Part shown: one piece after another, positions 13,477-15,124 of the stretch | Layout of the letters: the number at the start of each line of letters is the position of its first letter | How positions within the stretch are numbered: position 1 is the first letter of the stretch | NCBI GenBank assembly: GCA_030606845.1 | Contig: JAUWFP010000023.1 | Location: 1 to 15,124, forward strand | Source of the DNA: Anaerolineales bacterium | GTDB lineage: Bacteria; Chloroflexota; Anaerolineae; Anaerolineales; E44-bin32 | DNA length: 15,124 bases | Direction: 5' to 3' | The notes under the pieces: generated by a model | Database searches by the model: none | What the model was told of the DNA's origin: nothing | Seen by the model: the letters and a program-made list of their open reading frames with translations, nothing else | Made by a program: the position numbers and the translations under genes

Positions 13477-13975
13477 ACTTGCGTTTATCGCCTTAGGTTC
13501 GAATATCGACCCCGAAACGAACTTGCCGCTCGCGGCAGCGCGGCTCTCCGAGCTTGGCACTCCCATCGCCGCTTCGACGGTCTATCAGAACCCCGCCATT
13601 GCCGACGAGCCGCAGCCGGATTACCTCAACGCGGCAGTTTTAATAGAAACTGCGCTCGATCCCTTGGCAATCCGAGACAAGCTGCGTGAGATAGAAGCAG
13701 CCCTGGGGCGCATTCGCACAACGGACAAGTTCGCGCCGCGGACGATCGATTTGGATCTGTGCATATTGGGGAATCGAGTGCTCGATCATGAACTACTGTC
13801 CCTCCCAGACCCCGATCTTTTGAAGAGAGGGCATCTTGCGGTAACGCTCGCTGAACTCCGACCGGATTTCCTTCACCCGATAACAGGAGATTCCTTAGAG
13901 GAAATCGCGAATGAATTACAGAAGGATGCCGAACTCAACCCCAGGTCTGATGTTGTTCTCTCGCTTAATCGGTGA
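13469..13975 (+). CDS. folK: 6-hydroxymethyl-7,8-dihydropterin pyrophosphokinase
   Basis: A 168-residue HPPK, which transfers pyrophosphate from ATP to hydroxymethyl-dihydropterin for dihydropteroate synthesis. Seen: FIALGSN at residues 6-12, DYLNAAVLIET (51-61), IEAALGRIR, and the metal-binding APRTIDLDL with Arg91, Asp94 and Asp96. The start is TTG at 13469, inside the end of folB; no ATG or GTG lies at a suitable place before the N-terminal strand, and GGAG at 13454-13457 is a plausible ribosome binding site. Usual length. No folP or folC gene is in the window. Confidence 0.92.
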   Translation: MTELAFIALGSNIDPETNLPLAAARLSELGTPIAASTVYQNPAIADEPQPDYLNAAVLIETALDPLAIRDKLREIEAALGRIRTTDKFAPRTIDLDLCILGNRVLDHELLSLPDPDLLKRGHLAVTLAELRPDFLHPITGDSLEEIANELQKDAELNPRSDVVLSLNR

Positions 13976-14052
13976 CAACCTCAAGGCGCGGAGTTGAGCT
14001 CAATTGCCGGGAAGAGGATTGGATTTCAGTGCATAGATAGCTCATGTGGACA

Positions 14053-14352
14053 TCAGTCTTCAAGTAGTCTTAAAGCTCTCTCGAGTAGCACTGGCAGGTC
14101 ACGATATGTAGATTCCGTTCTTCTTGCTACTTTGCATACAACAACGACTACCTCGTCATCAAAAACCCCATAGATAATTCGATACTGACCTTCCCTTATT
14201 CTATATAGATTTCCATCTAACTTCGTACAGCCAGTCGGTCTCGGATCACCGCGAAGAGAGCGTAAGGTTTTTACCAAACGCTCTCTGTGGTTCTTTTGTA
14301 TTCGCGAAAGTTGCTTCTCTACATCTCGATGTAATTTTAGAATGTATGACAT
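14053..14352 (-). CDS. RelE/ParE-family toxin
   Basis: A 99-residue protein with the RelE fold pattern: an N-terminal strand and two basic helices (DVEKQLSRIQKNHRERLVKTL, residues 10-30), then LDGNLYRIREGQYRIIY (45-61) and a VVVVCKVARR strand (69-78) before the C-terminal helix. RelE toxins bind ribosomes and cut mRNA; ParE relatives poison gyrase. The YRI..GQYRIIY core suits RelE better. It starts 2 bases after the stop of the antitoxin gene on the same strand, the usual antitoxin-first order. The final residues are leucine-rich (LLERALRLL). Confidence 0.88.
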   Translation of the reverse strand: MSYILKLHRDVEKQLSRIQKNHRERLVKTLRSLRGDPRPTGCTKLDGNLYRIREGQYRIIYGVFDDEVVVVVCKVARRTESTYRDLPVLLERALRLLED

Positions 14353-14354
14353 AA

Positions 14355-14615
14355 TTAATTACCCAGGCGTTCAAATACCTCCTCAGCATCAACAGCAACG
14401 CCAGGTTTTTCCATATACTCATTAAGAGCTCGACGTCCATCTAGAATATCTTCTAGCAATTCACATTTCTCCATAATGGCGTCGAACATATCGGGCTCTA
14501 GTAGAACTGCAGCGGGACGACTGTGAGAAAGCACAATGATTGGACCCTCTTCCAGATCCTGAAGATAGGAAGCAAGTCCAGATCTTAATTCAGTTACAGT
14601 TGCGGTTCGAAGCAT
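14355..14615 (-). CDS. Phd/YefM-family antitoxin
   Basis: An 86-residue protein. Residues 1-35 show the DNA-binding half typical of the family: TATVTELRSGLASYLQDLEE, followed by the strand PIIVLSHSRPAAVLLEP. The C-terminal part (about 45-86, rich in Glu and Asp) should wrap and neutralise the RelE-type toxin encoded next to it. Antitoxins of this family repress their own operon, and an ordered repeat overlapping a sigma-70-like promoter lies just upstream. A modest Shine-Dalgarno sequence, GGGTG, precedes the ATG. Confidence 0.9.
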   Translation of the reverse strand: MLRTATVTELRSGLASYLQDLEEGPIIVLSHSRPAAVLLEPDMFDAIMEKCELLEDILDGRRALNEYMEKPGVAVDAEEVFERLGN

Positions 14616-14633
14616 TTTTCACCCATTGATATT

Positions 14634-14681
14634 TAGTACATAATTTTGTACTGTAATTTGTACTTATAATAGTACATATTT
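14634..14681. promoter_or_regulatory. Periodic GTAC operator of the toxin-antitoxin operon
   Basis: GTAC occurs at 14636, 14648, 14660 and 14672, that is at exact 12-base intervals. Each sits in an AT-rich 12-base unit of form TWGTAC. The outer hexamers pair as AGTACA-6-TGTACT and TGTACT-6-AGTACA, two inverted repeats in mirror order. The array overlaps the -10 region of the antitoxin promoter, as expected for an autorepressor site. The protein that binds it is inferred. Confidence 0.75.
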
Positions 14682-14693
14682 GCTGATTGTCAA
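14666..14693 (-). promoter_or_regulatory. Sigma-70-like promoter of the toxin-antitoxin operon
   Basis: On the minus strand a perfect -35 TTGACA (14693-14688) is followed after 16 bases by TATTAT (14671-14666), five of six matches to the -10 consensus. It lies about 50 bases upstream of the antitoxin ATG and its -10 box is embedded in the GTAC operator array. Confidence 0.7.
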
Positions 14694-14776
14694 TACAAAA
14701 TCGTTGAAAGGGCATACAACTGCATCTTGCGCCAGAGATGTCTCCCAGGAATACATCCGGCAAAGATGGATTTTAT

Positions 14777-14791
14777 TTGATATCCTATCAA
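14777..14791. promoter_or_regulatory. Short inverted repeat upstream of the FAD oxidoreductase
   Basis: TTGATA-TCC-TATCAA is a perfect 6-base inverted repeat, 45 bases before the ATG of the oxidoreductase gene. It could be a small operator; repeats this short also arise by chance in AT-rich DNA. Confidence 0.25.
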
Positions 14792-14836
14792 GCCTCTTCA
14801 ACACCTTATTAATTTGAGGAAGGTGGAAAACAGATC

Positions 14837-15124
14837 ATGTCTCGTCAAACCGCTGATGTCGTCATCTGTGGGGCTGGGATAGCAGGGATATCGACGGCCT
14901 ATCATCTCAGCGTCCATGCTGGCGTTAGTAAGGTGCTCCTGGTTGATGAGCGACCACCCCTCTCGCTTACCAGTGACAAATCTACGGAGTGCTATCGCAA
15001 TTGGTGGCCTGGCCCAGGGCCCGCTATGGTTCAGATGATGAATCGCAGTATTGATATCCTTGAAGATCTGGCCGAAGAGAGCGGTAACAGCTTCAACCTC
15101 AACCGTCGCGGCTACCTCTTTGCC
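14837..15124 (+). CDS. FAD-dependent oxidoreductase (DAO family), N-terminal part; 3' end outside window
   Basis: The first 96 codons of a gene open to the window edge. Residues 7-17 carry the dinucleotide-binding motif VVICGAGIAG (G-x-G-x-x-G at 12, 14, 17), with the acidic end of the second strand at LLVDER (Asp37/Glu38) binding the ribose of FAD. STECYRNWWPGPG and NLNRRGYLFA resemble sarcosine or dimethylglycine dehydrogenase-like flavoproteins, which oxidise N-methylated amines. The substrate cannot be told from this fragment. GAGGAAGGTGG (14816-14826) lies about 10 bases before the ATG. Confidence 0.85.
   Translation, partial: MSRQTADVVICGAGIAGISTAYHLSVHAGVSKVLLVDERPPLSLTSDKSTECYRNWWPGPGPAMVQMMNRSIDILEDLAEESGNSFNLNRRGYLFA

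Noticed and set aside
13994..14003. Palindrome TTGAGCTCAA after folK as a terminator
   Set aside because: It has no loop and no T-run, and a 10-base palindrome alone is weak evidence.

Overview
This window looks like a piece of a bacterial chromosome of moderate G+C content, probably from an uncultured member of Chloroflexota (Anaerolineae-like). That guess rests on three things recalled from family knowledge, not on a search: a transaldolase/glucose-6-phosphate isomerase fusion encoded next to transketolase, a FabL-type enoyl reductase, and a pair of small conserved-looking hypothetical proteins (10589-11302). No rRNA, tRNA, CRISPR array, insertion sequence or phage gene is visible.

Layout. 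(1) 1-2410, plus strand: a tight sulfur-metabolism operon made of the C-terminal part of a sulfide:quinone oxidoreductase, a DUF1641 helper, a TusE/DsrC-like sulfur carrier with only the C-terminal cysteine, and a DsrE-family protein. It is closed by a strong intrinsic terminator. (2) 2431-4360: a minus-strand XRE/cupin regulator, a gene-poor gap, and a plus-strand lipoprotein with two rhodanese domains whose second domain is cut by an in-frame stop. (3) 4534-10341, minus strand: transketolase, then a transaldolase-PGI fusion, then a PD-(D/E)XK nuclease-like protein whose start overlaps the fusion's stop by 4 bases. (4) 10589-11302, minus strand: a hypothetical helical protein and a two-helix membrane protein that appears to start at CTG. 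(5) 11433-13975: fabL (+), folE (-) and, divergent from folE, folB-folK (+), covering one lipid step and the first, third and fourth enzymes of the folate pterin branch. (6) 14053-14693, minus strand: a Phd-RelE toxin-antitoxin module with an unusual periodic operator. (7) 14837-end: the first 96 codons of an FAD-dependent oxidoreductase.

How the genes may work together. The first block should oxidise sulfide at the membrane and pass sulfur through small thiol carriers; the exported rhodanese lipoprotein nearby would fit the same theme. The transketolase/fusion block would suggest non-oxidative pentose phosphate metabolism, but the PGI half of the fusion lacks most recognisable active-site motifs and the transaldolase half carries two changes at conserved positions. 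The fusion may therefore have lost or changed its activity, and its coupling to a cysteine-containing nuclease-like protein is the least expected arrangement here.

Most worth a second look: the degenerate PGI half, the in-frame stop in the rhodanese gene, the four GTAC elements at exact 12-base spacing over the toxin-antitoxin promoter, and the CTG-start membrane protein.
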